Shown here in pieces: positions 1 through 7,039 of a stretch of DNA of 8,936 nucleotides. Numbering within the stretch: the first letter of the stretch is position 1; every line of letters begins with the position of its first letter. A program made the position numbers and the translations under genes. Source of the stretch: Flavobacteriales bacterium (lineage in GTDB: Bacteria; Bacteroidota; Bacteroidia; Flavobacteriales_D; Sanyastnellaceae); contig JAIYCK010000101.1 of assembly GCA_027488055.1 (NCBI GenBank), positions 1 through 8,936 on the forward strand. The letters run 5' to 3'. The notes beneath the pieces were generated by a model, which saw only the letters and a list, made by a program, of their open reading frames with translations, had not been told where the DNA came from and searched no databases.

Positions 1-1557
1 GTGCGTGTATGTCCCAATGGCTTCGATGCCGGTGTGGAGGTGCGCAGTGCGGATGGCAACACGTTGATTACCGCATTCAACAATTCGGCCTCGGGCGTGA
101 AAGAAGTGAGTTGTGTGACAGGACTAACTTATGGCGCTGTCTACACAGTCCGTGTGGGGCGTGTGAGCGGCACTGGAGCAGCAACTTTTCAAATGAATAT
201 TGAGCATCATGCTGTTTCGGTTGCGAACAATTTTTATCCCGGTCCGGCAGCGGGCTTTGACTGTTATTTATCAGGGAATTCAATTCAAAGGAACTTACCG
301 TGTGTTGGAATGACATATGCTCAAACACGTTTCTTTTTTGATGGTATTGGCGTACCCGATATAGGACCTTACACTACAGGGGGCGGTCAAGCTGCTTTGG
401 GATTTGTGTCTTCTGCTTGGGTAAGTGGAGGTAGTTACGATGTATACATACAAGTTCAGGTCAATGATGCAGAGTGTGGTTTGATTTGGTTTGGTTACTC
501 CATACCGCGAACTATAAATTTTTGCAGTGTTTGCGATTTGCCTTGGACTGGTGCTAGTATCAACCCCAATAATCAGACTTTAAGCAGTATCTGCACGAAT
601 TTTAGTATAGCTCCTTTTTATGGCAACTATCAATATAGATATCGTTTTCAAACCAACAATGGTGCTACTGAATTTTGTTCGAATTGGGCTACCGGCGATT
701 TGGTGACTTGTAATTCTGCAATTTTCGATTGTCTTCGTTACAACAGAACCTACGCGGTAAGTTTTGGTGCGCGATTGGTGGCAACAGATCCAATATGTTG
801 GTATGGACCAACTAACATAATAACCCCACCAATGCCCTATGCCAATGTGAATTCTGCTGAGTGCTGTAAATGGCGAAATGGGAATGGAGGATTCATTCAG
901 GGAACGATTATTCCTGGGTATGATCAGTATAGGTTTAGGTTAACTCCAATAGATCCTTGCAATCCGAATAATCCATTGGCCCCTATTGGTCCTTCAATTA
1001 CAACAGGATGGGGCTCCGGATCTTTGCTGAACCCTAATGGAATTACCATCCCTGGTACCGTTTATTTGGTGCAAGAACAAGGTAGAATTTTGAGTAATAA
1101 CTGTCCTAGCTGTTCAGGCGTGAGTTTAACGATTCCCGCACAACAAACGGACTGGGGATCGATCTGCATAATTGGGATTCGGAGTAGTGCTAGTCCAGCG
1201 GTTGGCACACCAATTGGTTGTTACTGCTCCCCAGGTATGAACCTGCCATTTGAAGAGTTGGATCTGACCTATGATCAAGATTATGCAACGGCCAATAAAA
1301 CAGCAATTGCAACCATTCAAAAAACAGGTCATAAGATTGTCACTATTGATTTAAGTGCTTCGGAAACAATGGGTATAGGAGTGATCGAAATGCGGAACTT
1401 GGCAGGTCAACTAGTCTTATCAAAAGCAGTTAGAGCAGGAGAAGAACAGGTTGAAATTCAGCTGAACGAATTACCAAATATGTCCACAGGGATTTATGTT
1501 CTGACTGTAAAAACCGAAGTAGGTTTATTTACTGAGAAGTTGTTCATTCAATTCTAA
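1..1557 (+). CDS. Secreted cysteine-rich repeat protein with C-terminal T9SS sorting domain (5' partial)
   Basis: The reading frame is open from the first base to the TAA at 1555-1557. The GTG at base 1 is probably internal, because there is no signal peptide and the protein begins in mid-domain; 518 residues are visible. Residues ~1-70 look like the end of a PPC-like beta domain (V-C-P-N-G-F-D near the start, then Y-T-V-R-V-G at 48-53). Residues ~88-380 hold about three ~100-residue beta-rich modules with cysteines and a Y-x-x-R-F/Y-x-F type strand. Residues ~440-518 resemble a T9SS type A sorting domain: I-E-M-R-N-L-A-G-Q at 462-470, T-G-I-Y-V-L-T-V at 496-503 and T-E-K-L-F-I-Q-F at the end. 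All 20 cysteines lie before residue 410, consistent with disulfides in an exported protein. Known biology: such tails direct proteins through the outer membrane, after which the tail is removed and the protein is released or lipid-anchored. The role is unknown; an adhesin or other cell-surface protein is an inference. Confidence 0.85.
   Translation: MRVCPNGFDAGVEVRSADGNTLITAFNNSASGVKEVSCVTGLTYGAVYTVRVGRVSGTGAATFQMNIEHHAVSVANNFYPGPAAGFDCYLSGNSIQRNLPCVGMTYAQTRFFFDGIGVPDIGPYTTGGGQAALGFVSSAWVSGGSYDVYIQVQVNDAECGLIWFGYSIPRTINFCSVCDLPWTGASINPNNQTLSSICTNFSIAPFYGNYQYRYRFQTNNGATEFCSNWATGDLVTCNSAIFDCLRYNRTYAVSFGARLVATDPICWYGPTNIITPPMPYANVNSAECCKWRNGNGGFIQGTIIPGYDQYRFRLTPIDPCNPNNPLAPIGPSITTGWGSGSLLNPNGITIPGTVYLVQEQGRILSNNCPSCSGVSLTIPAQQTDWGSICIIGIRSSASPAVGTPIGCYCSPGMNLPFEELDLTYDQDYATANKTAIATIQKTGHKIVTIDLSASETMGIGVIEMRNLAGQLVLSKAVRAGEEQVEIQLNELPNMSTGIYVLTVKTEVGLFTEKLFIQF
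262..1140 (+). repeat. Degenerate beta-sandwich modules inside the T9SS protein
   Basis: Three stretches of the protein, residues ~88-178, ~178-288 and ~288-380, share a layout. Each starts near one or two cysteines and has a strand rich in aromatic and arginine residues: T-R-F-F-F at 109-113, Y-R-Y-R-F at 212-216 and Y-R-F-R-L at 310-314. Each then has a Gly/Ser/Asn-rich loop, a second strand (Y-D-V-Y-I at 146-150, Y-A-V-S-F at 251-255, V-Y-L-V at 354-357), a cysteine, and a closing I/T/P segment (S-I-P-R at 167-170, I-I-T-P at 273-276, L-T-I-P at 376-379). The similarity is by layout rather than exact repetition, and the boundaries are approximate. An Ig-like or Fn3-like fold is an inference from the strand pattern. 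Confidence 0.4.
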
Positions 1558-1598
1558 TTTGAGTTTCAGATCGTTCGCACGAACCATATTTCCATCTT

Positions 1599-3038
1599 AT
1601 GCTTTTTAACTCGTTTGAGTTCCTGGTATTTTTTCCGATCGTAACGATCCTTTATTTTGTTCTACCGCACAAGTTTCGTTGGTTGCTCCTGTTGGCGGCT
1701 TCTTGCGTGTTTTACATGTTCTTTATTCCGTATTATATTGTGATATTGTTCGTCACGATTGTGATTGACTATTTAGCCGGTATTTGGATCGAAGACAGCC
1801 AAGGGAAAAGGAGAAAGTACTATTTGTGGGGATCAATTGTTTCTACTTGTCTTGTCTTGTTCATTTTTAAGTACTACAATTTTTTTATCGGAAACTTCAA
1901 CGAATTAGCGAAGCTAATCGGTTGGAACTATTCTTTGGATTTATTGGGTATAATACTGCCCATTGGATTGTCTTTTCATACATTCCAAAGTTTAAGTTAT
2001 GTCGTTGAGGTTTATCGGGGCCATCAAAAAGCTGAGCGGCATTTCGGAATCTATTCGCTATACGTCATGTTTTATCCCCAATTGGTGGCAGGCCCAATTG
2101 AACGACCTCAAAATATACTGCACCAGTTTTACGAAAAGCATAATTTAAACTATGCAGATGTATCTGCCGGCATCAAATTGATGATTTGGGGCCTATTTAA
2201 GAAAGTAGTCATCGCAGACAATATTGCGGAAATGGTGGACATCGTGTTTGCTCACCCCGATCAAATGAGTTGGCAATGGCTTTTGTTGGGATCTTATCTG
2301 TTTGCTATTCAAATTTATTGCGACTTCAGTGGATACAGCGATATGGCTATAGGTGCAGCACGTGTCATGGGCTATCGCTTGATGGAAAACTTCAATACAC
2401 CTTACATCAGCAATAGCATAAAGGAATTTTGGAGCCGCTGGCATATCTCTCTCAGCACGTGGTTTAGAGATTATGTATATATTCCGTTGGGAGGAAATAG
2501 AGTTCCTGGCGCACGGAAAGAACTTAATCTTCTCGCGGTATTTGCGGTCAGTGGCTTTTGGCACGGGGCTAACTGGACATTTGTTGTTTGGGGTTTGCTC
2601 CATGGTTTTTATAATGTGCTAGAGAATATGATGAAGAAATATAACTGGTTTAGATCTTGGATTGAAACAAAGGTTTCTTGGAAACGAACCATTGGTGCGA
2701 TAATCGTTTTTCAATTCGTTGTTTTGGGTTGGATTTTTTTTCGAGCCACGAGTATTCATGACGCTTGGCTTGTGATCAAGGGGATATTGACAGGACAACA
2801 CTCTTCATGGGCACCACCTGAGGAGATAATGATATTTGGGTATCTTTCTCTCGCATATAAGTTGTTATTGGTTACGCTCTTTATGCTCATGGATTTGACG
2901 ATTCATAGATTTACTCGAGGCTACTACGACCACCGAACGAAACACTGGTTTCGACTTAGTTTTTATGCTTACTTGGCAGCTCTCATAGTGCTCATTGGCT
3001 ATTGGGGAGATGTCGAATTTATTTATTTCCAATTTTGA
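1599..3038 (+). CDS. AlgI-like MBOAT family O-acyltransferase
   Basis: This is a 479-residue polytopic inner-membrane protein of normal length for the AlgI/PatA/DltB branch of the MBOAT family. It starts with the family's usual short F-N-S-x-E-F-L-x-F-F-P segment. Recognisable motifs in order are P-I-G-L-S-F-H-T-F-Q (121-130), M-F-Y-P-Q-L-V-A-G-P-I (157-167), Y-C-D-F-S-G-Y-S-D-M-A (240-250), W-S-R-W-H-I-S-L-S-x-W-F-R-D-Y-V-Y-I-P-L-G-G-N-R (278-301) and G-F-W-H-G-A-N-W (319-326), with H322 the expected catalytic histidine. F-F-R-A (380-383) and the F-I-Y-F-Q-F end are also typical. Known role: members move an acyl group, usually acetyl, from a cytoplasmic donor across the membrane for attachment to an extracytoplasmic glycan or polymer, normally with a periplasmic SGNH-type partner. 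Two such partners follow immediately, 5 bases after the stop. The gap to the upstream gene is 41 bases, without a clear promoter or terminator. The acceptor glycan cannot be read from this gene. Confidence 0.97.
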   Translation: MLFNSFEFLVFFPIVTILYFVLPHKFRWLLLLAASCVFYMFFIPYYIVILFVTIVIDYLAGIWIEDSQGKRRKYYLWGSIVSTCLVLFIFKYYNFFIGNFNELAKLIGWNYSLDLLGIILPIGLSFHTFQSLSYVVEVYRGHQKAERHFGIYSLYVMFYPQLVAGPIERPQNILHQFYEKHNLNYADVSAGIKLMIWGLFKKVVIADNIAEMVDIVFAHPDQMSWQWLLLGSYLFAIQIYCDFSGYSDMAIGAARVMGYRLMENFNTPYISNSIKEFWSRWHISLSTWFRDYVYIPLGGNRVPGARKELNLLAVFAVSGFWHGANWTFVVWGLLHGFYNVLENMMKKYNWFRSWIETKVSWKRTIGAIIVFQFVVLGWIFFRATSIHDAWLVIKGILTGQHSSWAPPEEIMIFGYLSLAYKLLLVTLFMLMDLTIHRFTRGYYDHRTKHWFRLSFYAYLAALIVLIGYWGDVEFIYFQF

Positions 3039-3043
3039 GAAAC

Positions 3044-4006
3044 ATGAAACAGGTTGTTCGTGTTACAATATTGTTTGTGCTGTTGACGGCATTTTTTTAT
3101 TTGATTAATCAAGCGGTCATCAATAAAGTATATTGGTCTGGTAAGCGACTGGCATGCACTCTCAATCCGCAGTTTGCTTCGGTAGGCGGGCAAGACCGTC
3201 AAGTTATTGTAGATTGGAAGAATGATGCGATGTATGATGTGGTCATAGCAGGGTCATCCCATGCCTATAGGGGGTATGATCCTCGAATATTCAGGAGCTA
3301 TGGTTACAATATGTACACCATAGGTACGGGTTATCAGAACACATTGGCTAGCTTTCTTTTGCTCAAAAACGACTGTCGACCCATCAAGAATAGCCTTGTT
3401 GTTTTGGATGTCTATGACAATACATTTTCAAGCGATGGCATGGGCTGTTTTAGTCGACTTATTGCCAATGCCAGATGTGAGGCATCTGCTAGAGATTTCT
3501 TGATGCATAAATTTGATTTGCGTTTGCTCAATTCTTATTTCTGTTATGTTTTTACGGATCTAGAAAGAGAGGAATCACCACTCAAAGATGGATATATTTC
3601 CAATGGGTATTCGGAAAACCAAGACACGACTAAAATGGCCTTGGATAGTGCTTCAGCAGGTGTGATGGAACATGAATTTAATCCTACTTATATAACCTAT
3701 ATTGAAAGAATTCATAAGCTATTGAACGAACTGGATTGCCAGTTGGTATTAGCCTCACACCCCATGATGTTGACCCCACGGAATCGCGCCTTTCATGAAG
3801 CTTTTAGGTCGTATATCGATCCGGTTATTCAATCTGAGAAGTTGATATACATCGATTTGTCGGAACGAGTGGATTTTAATCCGAACCGTGATTTTATGGA
3901 TAGCAATCACCTCAATCAACATGGTGTAGAGAAGTATAACAAGATCCTCATCGATACTTTGCATAAGCTACAATTTTTACCAGTACGTTCTAAGTCTTTT
4001 ATGTAG
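3044..4006 (+). CDS. Membrane-anchored SGNH/DltD/AlgX-like protein, paralog 1
   Basis: The protein has 320 residues: one hydrophobic N-terminal segment (~5-25), probably a signal anchor, then a periplasmic domain. Block I of an SGNH-type fold reads A-G-S-S-H-A-Y-R-G-Y-D-P-R (69-81), with S72 the likely nucleophile by analogy with G-S-S-E of DltD. Block V reads D-S-N-H-L-N (286-291), giving the D286/H289 pair. Further landmarks are L-D-V-Y-D (121-125) and A-S-H-P (237-240). I see no G-x-N-D block III, as expected for AlgJ/AlgX/DltD-type relatives rather than classical GDSL esterases. I chose the ATG at 3044 over one at 3002 inside the MBOAT gene because it puts the hydrophobic segment near the N terminus and gives the same length as the next gene's product. 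The 5-base gap to the MBOAT and 2-base gap to the paralog imply one transcript and coupled translation. Likely role, inferred: transfer of acyl groups supplied by the MBOAT onto a glycan. It could instead be a deacetylase or an accessory subunit. Confidence 0.85.
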   Translation: MKQVVRVTILFVLLTAFFYLINQAVINKVYWSGKRLACTLNPQFASVGGQDRQVIVDWKNDAMYDVVIAGSSHAYRGYDPRIFRSYGYNMYTIGTGYQNTLASFLLLKNDCRPIKNSLVVLDVYDNTFSSDGMGCFSRLIANARCEASARDFLMHKFDLRLLNSYFCYVFTDLEREESPLKDGYISNGYSENQDTTKMALDSASAGVMEHEFNPTYITYIERIHKLLNELDCQLVLASHPMMLTPRNRAFHEAFRSYIDPVIQSEKLIYIDLSERVDFNPNRDFMDSNHLNQHGVEKYNKILIDTLHKLQFLPVRSKSFM

Positions 4007-4008
4007 TC

Positions 4009-4971
4009 ATGACAGCTGGGTCACGAAATATTGTAAGTCATATTGTTGTTTTCTCTTTGCTGACGCTCTTCTTTTATTTGATCTTGGCATTTGGGTTGAA
4101 CCGATTGGCTTGCAGCGGCCGAAGACTAATGCTATATGTCCATCCAATGACTCCTCGGGTTGGCGGACAAGAGTTCCTTTTTACACGAGATTTTGATCCT
4201 GATGAGCAATATGACATTTTTGTTGTTGGCTCATCACACGCCTATCGTGGCTATGATCCGAGAGTATTTCAAAAGCACCACTTTCGTCTTTTTAATGCGG
4301 GCTCGTCTGCTCAACATCCGGTTGTGACCGGCTTAGTATTGAAGAACATGCTGCCTCAAATTAAAAAAAAACCATTTGTGATTATCGATGTCTATGATCG
4401 GATTTTGGAATTGGACTTTCAAGAAAGTTCAGGCAGAATGATGATGAATTGTTCAGATCCGAATCTCGCGAAGCAAATTTTGTTTTATCGGCTTGATGTG
4501 GTTACGATTAATAATTTCATCTCACGGATCTTGAAGTCACCGGATTTGAAGGAGGTAGAAATCAAAGATTATGTTCAGGATGGTTATTGTATGCGCCGCG
4601 ATACATTGGATGTGGAGTTGGATCCTTTCACGCAAGAGTTTGTGCTTAATTTAGATGCGGTAAATGGTTTGGAGACCTGCCTGAACTGGCTGAATATGCA
4701 GGGTTATTCTTTTGTTTTGGTAAGTCATCCCATGCCTAAGCAAAGCGGTTTTGAGGCTTATCATACGCCCGCGGCCAAGGTGATTGAATCCATGGCAACT
4801 AGGCAAGGAGCCTACTTTTTGGACTTCACGGAGCTCAGCGATTTTTCTGAGCATCGGTACTATTTTTCAGATGAAACACACCTCAACCAACAGGGGGTAG
4901 AGGCCTTCAATGGTATTTTGTTGGACTCGTTGTATGCACTGAGTGTACTAAAGCAACCTGCGATTCCATAG
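4009..4971 (+). CDS. Membrane-anchored SGNH/DltD/AlgX-like protein, paralog 2
   Basis: This 320-residue protein is clearly homologous to the preceding gene product over its whole length. A hydrophobic N-terminal segment (~10-30) precedes the periplasmic domain. Block I is V-G-S-S-H-A-Y-R-G-Y-D-P-R (73-85) with likely nucleophile S76. Block V is S-D-E-T-H-L-N-Q-Q-G-V-E (287-298), giving D288/H291. I-D-V-Y-D (126-130) and V-S-H-P (238-241) match the paralog. The ATG lies 2 bases after the previous stop. The stretch ~131-215 is the least similar between the two proteins, while the active-site blocks and the C-terminal L-N-Q-x-G-V-E region are retained, so both copies look catalytically intact. 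Known parallel: AlgJ and AlgX are paralogous SGNH-like proteins that work with the MBOAT AlgI. A relay or two-acceptor arrangement here is an inference. The family assignment is firm; substrate and reaction are unknown. Confidence 0.85.
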   Translation: MTAGSRNIVSHIVVFSLLTLFFYLILAFGLNRLACSGRRLMLYVHPMTPRVGGQEFLFTRDFDPDEQYDIFVVGSSHAYRGYDPRVFQKHHFRLFNAGSSAQHPVVTGLVLKNMLPQIKKKPFVIIDVYDRILELDFQESSGRMMMNCSDPNLAKQILFYRLDVVTINNFISRILKSPDLKEVEIKDYVQDGYCMRRDTLDVELDPFTQEFVLNLDAVNGLETCLNWLNMQGYSFVLVSHPMPKQSGFEAYHTPAAKVIESMATRQGAYFLDFTELSDFSEHRYYFSDETHLNQQGVEAFNGILLDSLYALSVLKQPAIP

Positions 4972-4981
4972 ACTTTTCCTC

Positions 4982-5006
4982 GATCGTCGGCTCACCGACT
5001 ATGATC
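4982..5006 (+). other. Short imperfect hairpin between paralog 2 and the GT-like gene
   Basis: The arms GTCGG (4986-4990) and CCGAC (4995-4999) enclose the loop CTCA. An outer GATC pair (4982-4985 and 5003-5006) extends the stem past a 3-base bulge. It starts 10 bases after the SGNH paralog 2 stop. No T-run follows, so it is not a standard intrinsic terminator. It could be an attenuating or mRNA-stabilising hairpin, or chance. Confidence 0.25.
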
Positions 5007-5013
5007 ATAAGGT

Positions 5014-5023
5014 CTAATATTAG
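5014..5023. promoter_or_regulatory. Perfect 10-bp AT-rich palindrome just before the GT-like gene
   Basis: CTAATATTAG reads identically on both strands and ends 5 bases before the ATG at 5029. This is where a ribosome binding site or operator half-sites could lie. No bound factor can be named, and a 10-bp AT-rich palindrome can arise by chance. Confidence 0.15.
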
Positions 5024-5028
5024 GATTA

Positions 5029-6471
5029 ATGTATATTTACCGCGATCAATCGGAAGCATTTGTTCCGTGGTTATTGCCCTGTATGGAATTTAAACCATTT
5101 TCTGTAGTCAATCAGTTTCTCAAGGAAAAGCTAATCCTTGCGAGTCGCTATAGCAATAAAGAGATTTCGCTGTTGAAAATCTTTCAGCATGCCTTGTCAT
5201 TTGCAATTGTGGGCAATGATGATAAGATCATAAAAAATTACCTGCATCTGCCCATTGGGATGCAGATTTTCATTTATCGTTTAAAGGGATGGACGCGCAA
5301 ATCCAATAACAACAAGGCTCAATTTCAAGACACGGTGATTCTCGATCCAGTGCGCCTTGTGAAAGACGATGATGGAGTGTACCGCTCTATTTATTTTGAC
5401 AGAGTGGCAAAATCACTGGGTAGGGAACAGGTCACTATTCTGCATCAACGTGCCAATGATTTTATTCAAGGCGATTATGAGATCAGTGAGTTCGATCGCA
5501 ATTGCCCTGCGTTGGATCACGAAGAGAAGAAGTTATTGAGGCAGATTGTCTCTGTAGTCAAGCGCAACAACAGTTTTCATTATTACACAGCCTACGAAAA
5601 AAAGCATATTCTTTCTGCGCTGCATATTTTTTACGAGGACTTTCGCTTCTACTATCAGCTTTTCAAAGGCAAGGGCATCAAAAAGCTCATATTTATTTGC
5701 CATTATCACAATGAGGGACTCTTGGCCGCCGCCAAGGTGTTGGGTATTTTCACCATCGAGTTGCAGCACGGGCTCATTGCCAGCAATGACTTATATTATG
5801 TTTACCATGAGCAATTTGCAGGCAGTGTACAGAAGGCCTTCTTCCCAGATCGTTTGTTGGTTTATGGACCGTACTGGAAGGGAATCTTAGAAAAAGGTTG
5901 TGAGTTTCGCCCCAAACAGATTTTGATTGGCGGAGATTATTTGTTTCGACTTAAAAATACCGCGCACTCCAGTTATGAAAAGGAAAATGTAATTTTGGTG
6001 TGCGCTCAAAAGACCTTGCACGATGATTATGTGGGCTATGGTCGCATATTGGCAGAGCAAATGAAGTCACATCCAGAGTGGCGCGTCATCGTCAAATTGC
6101 ATCCTTTGGAACGCAACAAGGAGGAGTATGAGATATTGAAAACACTTGGTTTTGAAATAGTCGATCTCGAATGGCCCTTGGATGCGCTGCTTCAACGATG
6201 CAAAATCCAAATCAGTATTTATTCCACTACCTTTTTCGATGCAGTGGGCTATGATGTCGTTAATTTTTCCTTACAACAATATGGCGCAAGTAGCGACTAT
6301 GCTGCCGACATGGTGACAGAAGGTGTGGCGTTGCCCCTGTCGATTGAGGAACACCCCATTGTCAAATACAACGACGTATTGAAAACGAAGCTGGATATGC
6401 CGAGTCGAGACGATGTATATGCCCCGTTTGATGAAACGCGCTTCATTGAAATGCTGCAGACACCGGCCTGA
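5029..6471 (+). CDS. GT-B-like glycosyltransferase, probably for surface polysaccharide
   Basis: This is a 480-residue soluble protein with no membrane segment. The C-terminal half has the look of GT-B fold enzymes related to capsule and CDP-glycerol-type transferases. Features in order are I-F-I-C-H-Y-H-N-E-G-L-L-A-A-A (221-235), I-E-L-Q-H-G (243-248), F-P-D-R-L-L-V-Y-G (272-280), the nucleotide-pocket-like V-K-L-H-P (355-359), and S-I-Y-S-T-T-F-F-D-A-V-G (396-407), which takes the place of the S/T-rich loop of the donor-binding domain. The N-terminal ~200 residues are not recognisable to me beyond an alpha/beta character. The ATG at 5029 gives the longest reasonable frame; the next in-frame ATG, residue 19, is possible. 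It lies 57 bases after the SGNH paralog 2 stop on the same strand, so it may belong to the same operon. Inferred role: adding a sugar or sugar-phosphate to the glycan that the upstream cassette acylates. Donor, acceptor and family number cannot be assigned; a non-catalytic glycan-export or regulatory role is less likely. Confidence 0.7.
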   Translation: MYIYRDQSEAFVPWLLPCMEFKPFSVVNQFLKEKLILASRYSNKEISLLKIFQHALSFAIVGNDDKIIKNYLHLPIGMQIFIYRLKGWTRKSNNNKAQFQDTVILDPVRLVKDDDGVYRSIYFDRVAKSLGREQVTILHQRANDFIQGDYEISEFDRNCPALDHEEKKLLRQIVSVVKRNNSFHYYTAYEKKHILSALHIFYEDFRFYYQLFKGKGIKKLIFICHYHNEGLLAAAKVLGIFTIELQHGLIASNDLYYVYHEQFAGSVQKAFFPDRLLVYGPYWKGILEKGCEFRPKQILIGGDYLFRLKNTAHSSYEKENVILVCAQKTLHDDYVGYGRILAEQMKSHPEWRVIVKLHPLERNKEEYEILKTLGFEIVDLEWPLDALLQRCKIQISIYSTTFFDAVGYDVVNFSLQQYGASSDYAADMVTEGVALPLSIEEHPIVKYNDVLKTKLDMPSRDDVYAPFDETRFIEMLQTPA

Positions 6472-6619
6472 TTTCGCGGACATCGTAAAATAGCATTTTC
6501 TTGTTGTACGAGCTACAAGTTGATTCCTGTTTTTATCACGTCGTGCTGTTGATGAAAGCCTTCGGATGGCATGCAACTGATTAGCGGACGCATTACCTTT
6601 CCAATCACATCAATATACA

Positions 6620-7039
6620 ATGAGAAAAATGGAATGGTCATATCACACGATCCTCATCTTAGTGATGATAGGTGTTTTAGCCGGTATTTTGAGCGGCTTT
6701 GTGGGCGTAGGAGGCGGCATGGTGATCGTACCAGCATTGATGTATTTCCTTGCGCTCAACCAGTTTCAAGCCCAAGGAACAAGTCTAGCGGTATTGATGC
6801 TTCCTGTGGGGTTTCTAGGAGTGATGAATTATTACAAGACAGGCAACGTGCACATCAGTTATGCCTTGGTCATCGGTGCCGCCTTTGTCTTTGGAAGTTA
6901 TTTTGGAAGTAAGCTGGCTCTTCGACTGCCTGAATACAAGGTCAAATTTTTCTTTGGCTTACTGATGCTGTATATCGCGGTACAAATGACTTGGAAGTCG
7001 GGATTCAAGTGGTGGGCCGAGCAGGCTTCACAATCATAG
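6620..7039 (+). CDS. Half-length TauE/SafE-family membrane transporter
   Basis: The product has 139 residues with about four hydrophobic segments (~9-28, 33-46, 55-71, 80-97) and a fifth near 107-124. The glycine-rich family motif A-G-I-L-S-G-F-V-G-V-G-G-G (21-33) followed by M-V-I-V-P-A-L (34-40) is clear. TauE/SafE proteins (formerly DUF81) export sulfite, sulfoacetate or related organosulfur anions; full-length members have ~250 residues built from two such repeats. This one is a single repeat ending in a charged and aromatic tail (K-W-W-A-E). No second half follows, since the next gene is on the opposite strand. Single-repeat forms occur in Bacteroidota and would have to work as oligomers. 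The ATG at 6620 has a second in-frame ATG three codons later. It lies 148 bases after the GT-like gene, so it is probably a separate unit. The substrate is unknown. Confidence 0.9.
   Translation: MRKMEWSYHTILILVMIGVLAGILSGFVGVGGGMVIVPALMYFLALNQFQAQGTSLAVLMLPVGFLGVMNYYKTGNVHISYALVIGAAFVFGSYFGSKLALRLPEYKVKFFFGLLMLYIAVQMTWKSGFKWWAEQASQS

Noticed and set aside
1570..1586. GTTCG/CGAAC inverted repeat before the MBOAT gene
   Set aside because: The stem reduces to 4 pairs with a 4-base loop and no T-run, which is within chance expectation.
2193..2603. Minus-strand open frame of 136 codons
   Set aside because: It lies wholly inside the MBOAT gene, across its most conserved motifs, so it is a shadow frame.
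3002..3043. Earlier ATG giving SGNH paralog 1 a 14-residue extension
   Set aside because: It starts inside the MBOAT gene and places extra residues before the signal-anchor segment. The ATG at 3044 gives exactly the paralog's length.
6500..6530. TTGTA/TACAA inverted repeat with a later T-run after the GT-like gene, as a terminator
   Set aside because: The stem has only 5 pairs and is AT-rich, and the Ts begin about 11 bases after it.
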